Below, in pieces: positions 18,026 through 27,170 of a DNA stretch of 64,000 nucleotides (positions are counted from its first letter, which is position 1; each line of letters starts with the position of its first letter). The notes below the pieces were generated by a model that saw only the letters and a program-made list of their open reading frames with translations, had not been told where the DNA came from and made no database searches. The stretch is from Prevotella sp. UBA2742 (lineage in GTDB: Bacteria; Bacteroidota; Bacteroidia; Bacteroidales; Bacteroidaceae), in contig DEJS01000016.1 of assembly GCA_002353485.1 (NCBI GenBank), positions 1 through 64,000 on the forward strand, written 5' to 3'. Both the position numbers and the translations under genes were made by a program.

Positions 18026-19060
18026 ATGCTCAATCCGATACTGACCGAAGAGGAGTGCACGTTGTTGCGCTCCCTTTTCGATGACGCCGACACCATCGTT
18101 TGCGTGTGCCATACCAACCCTGACGGCGATGCGCTGGGCTCGCTGCTGGGGATGGGCGAGTTGTTGTGGAACATGGGCAAGGAACCCCTGCTGGTGGTGC
18201 CCGACCAGTGGCCCGACTACCTGCAGTGGCTGCCTAACTCTGAGAAGCTGGTGCGATACGACAAGCGGCGCGACTATGTGGACACGGTGCTGAAGATTGC
18301 CGACCTGGTGATATGTCTTGACTTCAACGTACTGTCGCGTACCGACGCGATGGAGGAGGCGCTGAAGGCCTCGCCGGCCAAGAAGGTGCTGATAGACCAC
18401 CACCTGGGACCCGAGGTGGACACGGTGCTGACGGTGTCGAGGCCGGAGATGTCGAGCACCTGTGAAGTGGTGTTCCGCATCGTATGGCAGATGGGATTCT
18501 ACGATAAGCTGGGCAAGCACTTCGCAGGCCCCATATACTGTGGCATGATGACCGATACGGGAGGCTTTACGTTTAACTCTACTGACCCGGACATCTTCTT
18601 CATTATCAGCCAGTTGCTGACGAAGCGCATTAACAAGGACAAGATGTACCGTCTGGTGTATCATAACTTCTCGGAGCACCGACTGAGGATGGTGGGCTAT
18701 GTGCTGTACGAGCGTATGGTAGTGGACGAGAAGCGGCATGCGGCCTACTATACGCTGACGCGCGAGGACATGAAGAAGTTCCACTTCGTGAAGGGCGATG
18801 CCGAGGGGCTGGTGAACATGCCGCTGCAGATTAAGGGTCTGAAGCTGAGCATCTCGCTGCGCGAGGACTCGGAGCGCGACAACACGATATGGGTGAGCCT
18901 GCGCTCGGTGGACGACTTCCCGTGTAACGAGATGGCGGCACGCTTCTTTAACGGCGGCGGACACCTGAACGCCTCGGGAGGACGTGTCTACGGCACCATG
19001 GACGATGCCGTAAGAACGGTAGAGGAAGCCCTGAAGGCTTTCGAAGACAAGCTAAAGTAA
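18026..19060 (+). CDS. nrnA: DHH-family nanoRNase / pAp phosphatase (NrnA-like)
   Basis: This 344-aa cytoplasmic phosphoesterase carries the DHH motifs: HTNPDGDALGSLLG near residues 29-42, a metal Asp in CLDFN, and the name-giving DHH (IDHHLGPE, around residue 125). The C-terminal DHHA1 domain has the GGGHLNASGG motif. Members degrade short oligoribonucleotides and dephosphorylate 3'-phosphoadenosine 5'-phosphate. The order nrnA, DUF4827, glmM is one I associate with Bacteroidales genomes. Confidence 0.87.
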   Translation: MLNPILTEEECTLLRSLFDDADTIVCVCHTNPDGDALGSLLGMGELLWNMGKEPLLVVPDQWPDYLQWLPNSEKLVRYDKRRDYVDTVLKIADLVICLDFNVLSRTDAMEEALKASPAKKVLIDHHLGPEVDTVLTVSRPEMSSTCEVVFRIVWQMGFYDKLGKHFAGPIYCGMMTDTGGFTFNSTDPDIFFIISQLLTKRINKDKMYRLVYHNFSEHRLRMVGYVLYERMVVDEKRHAAYYTLTREDMKKFHFVKGDAEGLVNMPLQIKGLKLSISLREDSERDNTIWVSLRSVDDFPCNEMAARFFNGGGHLNASGGRVYGTMDDAVRTVEEALKAFEDKLK

Positions 19061-19123
19061 GTAAAAAATCAAGGGCAAGTCTAAAATTCTCTAAACTTTA
19101 GGTGCTAACTCTAAACTTTTTCG

Positions 19124-19131
19124 TACCTTTG
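19124..19131 (+). promoter_or_regulatory. -7 box upstream of the DUF4827 lipoprotein
   Basis: TACCTTTG sits 26 nt ahead of the ATG. Upstream are three direct TCTAAA(A/C)TT repeats beginning at 19080, 19090 and 19110, spaced 10 and 20 bp. They could be an operator on one face of the helix. Confidence 0.55.
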
Positions 19132-19157
19132 CAGCCGATAATGAGCAAAGTAAGAAG

Positions 19158-19832
19158 ATGAAAAGACTGATTTACCCCATATTGGTGCTTCTGGCCGTGG
19201 TGCTGTTTAATGCCAGCTGTCAGAGTTACGAGACTTATGGTGACAAGAAAGCCAAGGAGCGCGACGCCATCGACAAGTTCATCACTAAGCGTGGCATCAG
19301 GGTGATTGACGAGACTACGTTCAATGCACGGGGAAAGGTGACCAACGTGGACGACAACGAGTTTGTGAAGCTGACGCGTACCGGTGTCTACATGCAGATA
19401 GTACGTAAAGGCTGTGGCGAACCGCTGGAAGAGAACCGACGCGTCAACCTGCTGTGCCGCTTCAGCGAGTGGGACATACTGAACGACTCGCTGCTGCTGT
19501 GCAATAATGAGGCCTACTACTTCTATAGCAGTAGCTCGGGCGGCTACATTGACGCCACGCAGTATGTGGACAAGATGAGTGTGCTGCGCTCGGGCACCAG
19601 CTATCAGGGGAGTTTCGTCGACGGCATGATGCTCTTGTTCCACTCTACGTCGTCGGCCGTGCCGTCGGGGTGGCTGGTACCACTGAACTACATCAGCGTG
19701 GGGCGCCCGAAGAGTGTTGACGACGAGATAGCGAAGGTGAGGCTCATCGTGCCGCACTCGCAGGGTACGGCAGAGGCATCGGCTAACGTGATGCCTTTCT
19801 ATTACGAGATTACATACGAACGGGAGAAATAA
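19158..19832 (+). CDS. DUF4827 lipoprotein
   Basis: This 224-aa lipoprotein has lipobox NASC with Cys at residue 21 and is therefore likely anchored in the outer or inner membrane facing the periplasm. The remainder matches what I know as DUF4827, a Bacteroidetes-specific family sometimes compared with FKBP-type isomerases. No catalytic residues can be assigned. It lies between nrnA and glmM, 15 nt before glmM, so it is probably co-expressed with the latter. Function unknown. Confidence 0.75.
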   Translation: MKRLIYPILVLLAVVLFNASCQSYETYGDKKAKERDAIDKFITKRGIRVIDETTFNARGKVTNVDDNEFVKLTRTGVYMQIVRKGCGEPLEENRRVNLLCRFSEWDILNDSLLLCNNEAYYFYSSSSGGYIDATQYVDKMSVLRSGTSYQGSFVDGMMLLFHSTSSAVPSGWLVPLNYISVGRPKSVDDEIAKVRLIVPHSQGTAEASANVMPFYYEITYEREK

Positions 19833-19847
19833 CTAACAGAACACTTT

Positions 19848-21263
19848 ATGACACTGATTAAGTCAATATCCGGCATCCGCGGTACTATCGGCGGACGCAC
19901 GGGCGATACATTGAATCCACTGGACATTGTTAAGTTTACAACAGCATATGCCACCTTCATACCCCGCAAGTCGGGCAAGATAGTGGTAGGCCGCGACGGC
20001 CGCATCTCAGGACCGATGGTACGCGACGTGGTGTGCGGTACCTTGGTAGGCATGGGCTTCGACGTGATTGACATCGGCTATGCCACGACCCCTACCACTG
20101 AGCTGGCCGTGCGTATGAGCGGTGCCGACGGCGGCATCATCATCACGGCATCGCACAACCCGCGGCAGTGGAACGCACTGAAGCTGCTGAACAGCGAGGG
20201 TGAGTTCCTGACGGCTGCCGACGGACAGCAGGTGCTGGACATAGCGGAGCGTGAGGACTTTGAGTATGCCGAGGTGGACCGCCTAGGCAAGGTGGTCATT
20301 GACCCCTCGTTCGACGATAAGCACGTACAGTCGGTGCTTGACCTGAAGCTGGTCGATGTCGATGCCATTCGCCAGGCTCGCCTGACGGTGTGTGTGGACA
20401 GCATCAACTCGGTGGGAGGCATCATACTGCCTAAGCTGCTGGAGCGTCTGGGCGTAGGCTCTAAGTTCCTGAATGCCGACGTGACGGGCGACTTTGCCCA
20501 TAACCCAGAGCCTCTGGAGAAGAACCTGCAGGGTATTATGCAGGAAATGAAGTCGCATCATTACGACCTGGGTATAGTGGTTGATCCGGACGTGGACCGT
20601 CTGGCTTTCATCAGCGAGGACGGCAAGATGTTTGGCGAGGAGTACACGCTGGTGTCCGTGGCCGACTATGTGCTGAGTGAGAAGGCGAAGGAGAACGCTG
20701 CGAAAGGTGCTGCCGAACCGTTGGTGACGGTCAGCAACCTGTCGTCGACTCGTGCCTTGCGTGATGTGACGGAGCACTATGGCGGCCGTTATGCTGCTGC
20801 TGCCGTGGGCGAGGTCAACGTCACGACGAAGATGAAGGAGGTTGGTGCCGTCATTGGTGGCGAGGGCAACGGTGGCGTGATTTATCCTGAGAGCCACTAT
20901 GGCCGTGACGCCCTGGTGGGTATTGCGCTCTTCCTGACGTCGCTGGCTAAGAAGGGCTGCAAGGTGAGCGAGCTGAGAGCTGAGTTCCCTGACTATCAGA
21001 TAGCCAAGAACCGTATAGACTTGACGCCGGAGACGGATGTCGACGCTATTCTGGTGAAGGTAAAGGAACTCTTTGCCCAGGACCCTGAGGCACAGGTGAA
21101 CGACATTGACGGCGTAAAGATTGACTTTGCCGACCGTTGGGTGCATCTGCGCAAGTCGAACACTGAGCCCATTATACGTGTCTACAGTGAGGCTGCTACC
21201 ATGGAAGCAGCCGACGAGCTGGGTCGACGGCTGATGCAGGTGGTCTATGACATGCAGAAGTAG
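19848..21263 (+). CDS. glmM: Phosphoglucosamine mutase
   Basis: The 471-aa enzyme interconverts glucosamine-6-phosphate and glucosamine-1-phosphate for UDP-GlcNAc, and thus peptidoglycan and LPS precursors. The active serine is at residue 102 in TASHNPRQWN. The metal loop is DPDVDR (about residues 245-250), the sugar-binding loop is EGNGGV, and the phosphate-binding loop near the C-terminus is RKSNTEPIIRVYSE. These are standard alpha-D-phosphohexomutase features. Since phosphoglucomutases and phosphomannomutases share them, GlmM is the best but not the only reading. A strong terminator follows. Confidence 0.85.
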   Translation: MTLIKSISGIRGTIGGRTGDTLNPLDIVKFTTAYATFIPRKSGKIVVGRDGRISGPMVRDVVCGTLVGMGFDVIDIGYATTPTTELAVRMSGADGGIIITASHNPRQWNALKLLNSEGEFLTAADGQQVLDIAEREDFEYAEVDRLGKVVIDPSFDDKHVQSVLDLKLVDVDAIRQARLTVCVDSINSVGGIILPKLLERLGVGSKFLNADVTGDFAHNPEPLEKNLQGIMQEMKSHHYDLGIVVDPDVDRLAFISEDGKMFGEEYTLVSVADYVLSEKAKENAAKGAAEPLVTVSNLSSTRALRDVTEHYGGRYAAAAVGEVNVTTKMKEVGAVIGGEGNGGVIYPESHYGRDALVGIALFLTSLAKKGCKVSELRAEFPDYQIAKNRIDLTPETDVDAILVKVKELFAQDPEAQVNDIDGVKIDFADRWVHLRKSNTEPIIRVYSEAATMEAADELGRRLMQVVYDMQK

Positions 21264-21290
21264 GAAGGCAAAAGAGTATAAAGGTAAAAA

Positions 21291-21327
21291 AGAGAGCTCC
21301 CGATGGTGAGGGAGCTCTCTTTTTTTT
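21291..21327 (+). terminator. Rho-independent terminator after glmM
   Basis: An 11-bp perfect stem (AGAGAGCTCCC / GGGAGCTCTCT) with an 8-nt loop is followed by eight T. An A-run precedes it, so it could also serve the convergent gene. Confidence 0.9.
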
Positions 21328-21332
21328 ATGTT

Positions 21333-21968
21333 TTAGAAGTTAACGCCTGCGTTGAAGAAGAAGCATCGGTTGCGGGCTGTGTCGAAGTCGTCCTTGCTGA
21401 TGTTGGCCAGTCCGAAGTCGAAACCGACTTCCAGGTAGAGCATGCGGTACTCTGCACCGCATCCCAGGCGCAGGCCGCCATCGAAGCGCCGGAAACTGTC
21501 GAACGTCGACTTGGAGGCGTCGTGCAGGCGGTAGTCCTTGATTTTTCCCATGATGCCTACGGCCAGGTAGCCTCCCAGAAAGGGCTGTATGCGGAAGTCG
21601 CTGACGTCGAAGCTGTACTTCACCGTGATGGGCGCTTCCAGGTAGCTTAGTCGATACTTCATCTTATATCCTTCCGGTCTGGCTATGCCGCCCTTCTCTG
21701 AATATCCAAGCCCCAGTTCCAGCCATACCGGTGCGCGGTAGGCCAGCTGTATGCCGTAGACGCCGCCCAGATAGAGGCCAGCCAGATAGTCGGCGTCAAT
21801 GTCTACGTTTTCGCTACTGATGCTCGACAGGTTCAGGCCCAGACGGAGCCCGAAGTAGTGTTCGCTGCCTTCGCGGTGGTAGCGGCTGGGTTCGTAGCGC
21901 TTGTATATCTGTGCTGTCGACGGTATGGCCAGCAGCACTGCCAGTGTAAGGATAATAAGCTTCTTCAC
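21333..21968 (-). CDS. Small outer-membrane beta-barrel protein (porin family)
   Basis: The start chosen is a GTG at 21968, preceded by GGAG and followed by a clear signal peptide (KKLIILTLAVLLAI, cleavage after STAQ). This gives 211 aa; the longer frame upstream has no secretion signal at its start. The mature part is a chain of short amphipathic strands with many aromatic and Gly residues and ends in Phe, as expected for an OmpA/PorT-type eight-strand barrel. No ligand or enzymatic role is visible. It is convergent with glmM, and its start lies 40 bp from the nagB stop. Confidence 0.75.
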   Translation of the reverse strand: MKKLIILTLAVLLAIPSTAQIYKRYEPSRYHREGSEHYFGLRLGLNLSSISSENVDIDADYLAGLYLGGVYGIQLAYRAPVWLELGLGYSEKGGIARPEGYKMKYRLSYLEAPITVKYSFDVSDFRIQPFLGGYLAVGIMGKIKDYRLHDASKSTFDSFRRFDGGLRLGCGAEYRMLYLEVGFDFGLANISKDDFDTARNRCFFFNAGVNF

Positions 21969-22008
21969 CTTTAACTCCTTTTTTCCTTGTTTGTTTGTTA
22001 TACAGTGG

Positions 22009-22803
22009 TTAGATGAGGTTGTCCTTCTCGATGTCCTTGAAGTACTTGTAGGTGGCAACCTTCAGCTCGTCGGTGGCGGGCTCGTCGGCCACGATGATGC
22101 CGTGTTGGTGCATCTGCAGTGCCGAGATGGTCCACTCGTGCGTCACGGCGCCTTCTATGGCTGCCTTCAGTGCGCGTGCCTTGTGGTGGCCGTTTACCAG
22201 AATCATCACCTCGCGGGCGTCCATCACCGTGCCTACGCCTACGGTCAGGGCCAGCTTGGGCACCTTGTTGACGTCGCCCTCGAAGAAGCGCGAGTTGGCT
22301 ATGATGGTGTCGGTGGTCAGCGTCTTCACGCGAGTGCGGCTGGTCAGGCTGGAGTAGGGCTCGTTGAAGGCGATGTGGCCGTCGGGACCGATGCCTCCGA
22401 TGAACAGGTCGATGCCGCCAGCCTGGGCTATCATCTCCTCATAGTGCTGGCACTCGGCTGCCAGGTCCTTGGCATTGCCGTTCAGTATGTGGATGTTCTC
22501 CTTGGGGCAGTCGATGTGGTCGAACAGGTTGCGGGCCATGAACGAATGGTACGACTCGGGGTGCTCCTCTGGAAGACCTACGTATTCGTCCATATTGAAC
22601 GTCAGTACGTTCTTGAACGATACGCGGCCCTCCTTGTTAGCCTTTACCAGGCAGGCGTACATTCCCTCGGGCGACGAGCCTGTGGGCAGGCCCAGCACAA
22701 AAGGTTTCTCCTTGGTCGGCTGGAAGGCATTGATGCGCTCAATGACGTGTTCGGCAGCCCACTGCGACATTTTCTGATAGTCTGATTCAATAATTACTCT
22801 CAT
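22009..22803 (-). CDS. nagB: Glucosamine-6-phosphate deaminase
   Basis: This 264-aa enzyme converts glucosamine-6-phosphate to fructose-6-phosphate and ammonia, the reverse direction of hexosamine synthesis. The sugar-phosphate loop LGLPTGSSPEGMY is near residues 39-51 and the catalytic GGIGPDGHIAFNEP near 136-149. The length and motifs are those of hexameric NagB. It is close to glmM but transcribed from the opposite strand. Confidence 0.92.
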   Translation of the reverse strand: MRVIIESDYQKMSQWAAEHVIERINAFQPTKEKPFVLGLPTGSSPEGMYACLVKANKEGRVSFKNVLTFNMDEYVGLPEEHPESYHSFMARNLFDHIDCPKENIHILNGNAKDLAAECQHYEEMIAQAGGIDLFIGGIGPDGHIAFNEPYSSLTSRTRVKTLTTDTIIANSRFFEGDVNKVPKLALTVGVGTVMDAREVMILVNGHHKARALKAAIEGAVTHEWTISALQMHQHGIIVADEPATDELKVATYKYFKDIEKDNLI

Positions 22804-22837
22804 AAGTCTTCTATAATTAAAGTGTCATATACAGCGG

Positions 22838-22845
22838 CGAAGGTA
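22838..22845 (-). promoter_or_regulatory. -7-like box of nagB
   Basis: A minus-strand TACCTTCG lies 34 nt upstream of the nagB ATG. It is one base from the TAnnTTTG consensus, and no clear -33 element is seen because of the adjoining A-tract. Confidence 0.4.
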
Positions 22846-22857
22846 CAAAAAAAAAAC

Positions 22858-22887
22858 GGACTGACCAAGAAGTCGGTCTGTTTTTTT
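22858..22887. terminator. Terminator downstream of aroB, usable on both strands
   Basis: The stem GGACTGAC / GTCGGTCT (with two G-U pairs) has a 6-nt loop, flanked by a T-run on one side and an A-run on the other. On the minus strand it follows aroB. Confidence 0.75.
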
Positions 22888-22926
22888 CTTGTCATTCTTC
22901 TTGTCTGCCTCGTCTGGGCAGGATAC

Positions 22927-22992
22927 TTTGCTCCGATGATAGTCTGGGTTCGCTCCGATGAAAGTCCCACTTTGCCTCGATGAAAGTTCTGA
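22927..22992 (+). repeat. Three 22-bp tandem repeats between aroB and its terminator
   Basis: Units at 22927-22948, 22949-22970 and 22971-22992 share TTTGCTCCGAT followed by GAAAGTC, with a few changes. 22 bp is twice the 11-bp period seen elsewhere in the window. The array would lie in the 3' untranslated part of the aroB mRNA. Confidence 0.8.
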
Positions 22993-23007
22993 ATGTTAAG
23001 GAGGAAA

Positions 23008-24051
23008 TCAACCCTCGCGGTAGAAGTCGAGGGCTTCCTTGATTTCGTCTTCCGTGGCGGTTTGGTTGATGCGTATGTCGCCGATGTCGCCCAGAAGTGT
23101 AAAGTTGATGTCGGTGCCGGTGTTCTTCTTGTCGTGGTGCATCAGCTGGAGCAGGCGCGGGTAGTCGTCGCAGGTGATAGGCATACGGCCGTAGTGCTGG
23201 TGGATGAAGCTGACGGTCTGGCGCATCTTGTCGTGTGGGAATCCTGTCTTTACGCATGCCAGGAAGAGTTCGACCACCAGGCCCCAGGCTACGGCGTAGC
23301 CGTGCAGCACGGGTTGGCGCTCGAGGGCCAGTGACTCGAAGGCGTGGCCTGCGGTGTGACCCAGGTTGAGGGCCTTGCGGATGCCCTGTTCGGTGGGGTC
23401 TTCAAGTACGATGCGCTGTTTGACGGCCACGCTCTTTTCAAGGAGAAGGGAGAGGTGGGCAAGTTCTTCGGGATCAGACTTTAGCAGCTCGGCCCACATG
23501 GGCTCGGTAGAGATGAGGCCGTGCTTGAGCATTTCAGCATAGCCCGAGAGCAGGTTCTCGTGGTCCATGGTGCGCAGGAACAGCGTGTCGAGTATGACGT
23601 GGCTTGCATTTCGGAATACGCCTATCTCGTTTTTCAGTCCTCCGAAGTTGAAGCCCGTCTTACCGCCTACTGAGGCGTCGACCATGGAGAGCAGGGTGGT
23701 GGGTATGTTGATGAACTGTATGCCCCGCTTGAAGGTGGAGGCAGCGAAGCCCCCTAAGTCGGTCACCATGCCTCCGCCCAGGTTGATGAGCAGCGAGTGG
23801 CGTGTGGCACCCATGCGCTGCAGTTCGGTCCAGACATGGACCACAGACTCGAGTGTCTTATGGGTGTCGGTAGCTGGAATGGTGATTAACTGGGCTGTCT
23901 TGACGCAGTCCATCTCCGACAGGAGAGGAAGACAGAGACGGCGGGTGGTGTCGTCGCAGAGCACGAACATACGGTCGTGCCGACACTGGGCAAGCGCTTC
24001 GGTGAGCGACTGCTCCAGGTTTTGGGATAGTGTTAGTTTCTGTGGTTCCAT
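23008..24051 (-). CDS. aroB: 3-dehydroquinate synthase
   Basis: The second enzyme of the shikimate pathway, converting DAHP to 3-dehydroquinate with NAD and a divalent metal. It is 347 aa, the usual length. The nucleotide-binding segment GGGMVTDLGGFAAS is at about residues 98-111, the Asp-Ala-Ser-Val-Gly-Gly-Lys-Thr motif near 133-140, and metal-ligand histidines in the segment around LNLGHTAGHAFE. The gene stands alone with its own -7 box (24066-24059, TAATTTTG on the minus strand), back to back with the promoter of the outer-membrane protein gene. Confidence 0.92.
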   Translation of the reverse strand: MEPQKLTLSQNLEQSLTEALAQCRHDRMFVLCDDTTRRLCLPLLSEMDCVKTAQLITIPATDTHKTLESVVHVWTELQRMGATRHSLLINLGGGMVTDLGGFAASTFKRGIQFINIPTTLLSMVDASVGGKTGFNFGGLKNEIGVFRNASHVILDTLFLRTMDHENLLSGYAEMLKHGLISTEPMWAELLKSDPEELAHLSLLLEKSVAVKQRIVLEDPTEQGIRKALNLGHTAGHAFESLALERQPVLHGYAVAWGLVVELFLACVKTGFPHDKMRQTVSFIHQHYGRMPITCDDYPRLLQLMHHDKKNTGTDINFTLLGDIGDIRINQTATEDEIKEALDFYREG

Positions 24052-24058
24052 CGGAGTG

Positions 24059-24128
24059 CAAAATTAATATAAAAAAGCGTAACTCGTATGGAAAAAGGAA
24101 GATTATTGTAGAAATTACATTAATTTTG
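24059..24128. promoter_or_regulatory. Divergent promoter region aroB / outer-membrane protein
   Basis: TAATTTTG boxes are present on the minus strand (24066-24059, 8 nt from the aroB ATG) and on the plus strand (24121-24128, 70 nt from the ATG at 24199). -33 elements are poor on both sides. Confidence 0.5.
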
Positions 24129-24198
24129 TGTTCCCGAGGTTAAACCTTAAGGGCGGAGAAGCGTCAAAAGTCCGTGATAAGTGTAACGTACAAATGAT

Positions 24199-27153
24199 AT
24201 GAGACGACTATTATTACTCATGTTGCTACCCATGGCAAGTGTGGTGGCCCTGGCGCAGCGCAACATTTCAGGGACAGTAGTGGAAAACGAGACCGGCGAC
24301 CCTATACCGCAGACTACGGTGCGCCTGCTGAAGACAGACAGTACGCTGGTAAAGGGCGTGCTGACAGGTCTTGACGGTAAGTTTATGCTGTCGGCTCCTC
24401 AGGCAGGGAAGTACATCGTGCAGGTGACGTGTGTGGGTTTTAAGGCCTACGCCAAGAATATCACGATAAAAGGCGACAAGGACGTGGCGCTGGGCACAGT
24501 GGCCATGAGACCTGACGCCATCATGCTGAAGGGAGCTACGGTGACGGGCCAGGCCGCCAAGGTGACGCTGAAGGCCGATACCTTTGTCTATAATGCCTCG
24601 GCCTATCGCACACCAGAGGGCTCGGCCGTCGAGGAGCTGGTGAAACGTCTGCCTGGTGCCCAGGTGGACGACGACGGAAAGATAACCATCAACGGTAAGG
24701 AGGTAAAGAAGATTATGGTGGACGGCAAGGAGTTTATGACCGGTGACACGAAGACGGCCATGAAGAACCTGCCCACTTCTATCATAGAACGTGTGAAGGC
24801 CTACGACCAAAAGAGCGACTTGGCACGTGTGAGCGGCGTGGACGACGGTGAGGAAGAGACGGTGCTGGACTTTGGTATCAAGCAAGGCATGAACAAAGGT
24901 CTGATGCTGAATGTCGACTTGGGCATAGGTACGCGTAGCCGCTATAGCGAACGCCTGTTTGGCGGCTGGATGAAGGACGACCTGAAGCTGTTCTTCATGG
25001 GCAGTGCCAATAACGTGAACGACATGGGCTTCGGTATGGGTGGCGGAGGCCGTTTCGGTGGCGGACGCCAGGGACTCACGGCCACCAAGATGACGGGTCT
25101 GAACCTGAATTACGAGAAGAAGGACCTGCTGAAGCTGGATGGTAGCGTGCGCTGGAACCACAGCGATGGCGATGCCACGGTGCGCCGCTCGACAGAGGAT
25201 TTCTTTAGCGCATCGACGTCGTCGTTCGGCAACAGCCTTAATGGCAACATGACGCGTTCGAATAGCTGGGATGCACGTTTCAGATTGGAGTGGAAGCCCG
25301 ACTCGATGACCAATATCATGTTTCGGCCGCAGTTCCGCTATAACTCGAACGACCAGCTGAGCGACGGTACCAGTGCTACATTCAGTGCCGACCCCTACAG
25401 CATTCGCAGCATTACCAACCCGCTGGCACAGTTGGACGAACTGGTGAACGAAGGGGTGGTGAAGAACAGCAACCTGAGCAACTCTATCAGCTACAGCGAC
25501 TCGAAGTCGGTGGGCGGCTGGGGACAGCTGAACCGCAGACTAAGCAACAACGGCCGTAACGTGACACTGCGCCTGGGGGCTAACTACAGCGAGGGCATGA
25601 GCAAGTCGTTCTCGAACGACTCGGTGAACTACTACCAGTTTGCCAACGACTCCGTATACCAGGCCAACCGCTATGCCGTAACGCCTACCAAGAACTGGGA
25701 CTACAGCGTGAGGGCTACCTACAGCGAACCCATCTTCGACAGGGTATACCTGCAGTTCTCGTATCAGTATCAATACAAGTACTCGAAGAGCGACCGCGGT
25801 ACCTACGACTTCAGCCGTCTGGGACTGCCCTTCTTCAGCATCACCCCTGCCTATAGGGGCTGGGACAGCTATCTGAACCTGTTGGGAGGGTCGTCTTTAG
25901 ACGGATTCCTGGACCAGGACCTGAGCCGCTTCTCAGAATATAAGAACTACATCCATACGGCCGAGGTGGCACTGCGCGTGACCAGAAAGGACTATAACTT
26001 CAACGTAGGACTACAGTTGATGCCCCAGAAGTCACACTTCATACAGGACTATCAGGGCGTGCATGCCGACACGACGCGTACCGTGACCAACTTTGCACCG
26101 ACAGCTGACTTCCGCTGGAAGATATCGAATGTCAGCCAGCTGCGGCTGACCTACCGTGCCAACAGCAGCCAGCCTTCAATGACCGACCTGCTGGACATTA
26201 CCGACGACTCGAACCCGCTGAACATACGCCGTGGTAACCCGGGACTGAAGCCCTCGTTCACCCAGAGCCTGCGTCTGTTCTACAACAACTACATACAGAA
26301 CCATCAGCGCAGCATCATGGCCCACCTGAACTTCCAGACTACGCGCAACAGCATTTCGAACATGGTGACGTATGACGAGAAGACGGGTGGCCGCACTACG
26401 CGTCCAGAGAACATCAACGGTAACTGGAACGCCTTTGGTATGCTGATGTTCAATACGGCAGTGGACTCGACGGGATTCTTTAACGTCAACACCTTCACCA
26501 CGCTGCGTTATGCCAACAACGTGGGTTACGTCAATCTGGACCGTACTGCCAACGCGCAGGAGTCGACGACGCGTACCACGACCATTGGCGAGCGTCTGGC
26601 AGGAAGTTTCCGTAACGACTGGCTGGAGGTTGAACTGAACGGTTCGCTGGAGTATATGCATGCTCGTAGTCTGCTGCAGGAGAACAATAACCTTGATACG
26701 TGGACTTTCTCGTATGGAGCTAATGTCATGGTGACGGCTCCGTGGGGCACGCAGGTGTCGTCAGGTCTGAACATGAACTCGCGCCGTGGCTATAACGACG
26801 CCTCAATGAACACCAACGAGCTGATATGGAATGCCCAGCTGTCGCAGTCGTTCCTGCGTGGTAACGCACTGACCGTGTCACTCCAGTTCTACGACATCCT
26901 GCATGAGCAGTCGACCTTCAGTCGTACCATTACGGCCATGCAGCGAAGCGATACAGAGTATAATGCCATAACGAATTACGCCATGCTACACGTCATCTAT
27001 AAGCTGAACATCTTCGGAGGCATGTCGAACATGCGTGGCCCTGGCGGTCCTGGCGGTCCTGGTGGTCCTGGCGGCCGTGGAGGACGCGGTGGCTTCGGCG
27101 GCGGACGTGGAGGCGGCCGAGGCGGGTTCGGTGGTGGACCGGGACGATTCTAA
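24199..27153 (+). CDS. Outer-membrane beta-barrel protein with carboxypeptidase-like N-domain and Gly/Arg-rich tail
   Basis: The 984-aa protein has a signal peptide (cleavage after ALAQ). A carboxypeptidase-regulatory-like beta-sandwich (about residues 22-110) and a short plug-like region follow, then a long TonB-receptor-type barrel (about 230-955). It resembles the Bacteroidetes outer-membrane beta-barrel family related to TonB-dependent receptors; no TonB box is evident. The last ~35 residues are almost only Gly, Pro, Arg and Phe (GPGG and RGG repeats), ending in Phe. A second small Gly-rich loop occurs near residues 278-292. No SusD partner is adjacent. Substrate unknown. Confidence 0.8.
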   Translation: MRRLLLLMLLPMASVVALAQRNISGTVVENETGDPIPQTTVRLLKTDSTLVKGVLTGLDGKFMLSAPQAGKYIVQVTCVGFKAYAKNITIKGDKDVALGTVAMRPDAIMLKGATVTGQAAKVTLKADTFVYNASAYRTPEGSAVEELVKRLPGAQVDDDGKITINGKEVKKIMVDGKEFMTGDTKTAMKNLPTSIIERVKAYDQKSDLARVSGVDDGEEETVLDFGIKQGMNKGLMLNVDLGIGTRSRYSERLFGGWMKDDLKLFFMGSANNVNDMGFGMGGGGRFGGGRQGLTATKMTGLNLNYEKKDLLKLDGSVRWNHSDGDATVRRSTEDFFSASTSSFGNSLNGNMTRSNSWDARFRLEWKPDSMTNIMFRPQFRYNSNDQLSDGTSATFSADPYSIRSITNPLAQLDELVNEGVVKNSNLSNSISYSDSKSVGGWGQLNRRLSNNGRNVTLRLGANYSEGMSKSFSNDSVNYYQFANDSVYQANRYAVTPTKNWDYSVRATYSEPIFDRVYLQFSYQYQYKYSKSDRGTYDFSRLGLPFFSITPAYRGWDSYLNLLGGSSLDGFLDQDLSRFSEYKNYIHTAEVALRVTRKDYNFNVGLQLMPQKSHFIQDYQGVHADTTRTVTNFAPTADFRWKISNVSQLRLTYRANSSQPSMTDLLDITDDSNPLNIRRGNPGLKPSFTQSLRLFYNNYIQNHQRSIMAHLNFQTTRNSISNMVTYDEKTGGRTTRPENINGNWNAFGMLMFNTAVDSTGFFNVNTFTTLRYANNVGYVNLDRTANAQESTTRTTTIGERLAGSFRNDWLEVELNGSLEYMHARSLLQENNNLDTWTFSYGANVMVTAPWGTQVSSGLNMNSRRGYNDASMNTNELIWNAQLSQSFLRGNALTVSLQFYDILHEQSTFSRTITAMQRSDTEYNAITNYAMLHVIYKLNIFGGMSNMRGPGGPGGPGGPGGRGGRGGFGGGRGGGRGGFGGGPGRF

Positions 27154-27170
27154 TAGAACAAGATAATACG

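Noticed and set aside
22892..23257. Minus-strand frame covering the 22-bp repeats and part of aroB
   Set aside because: It is out of frame with aroB; the repeat-encoded peptide has no start signal or supporting features.
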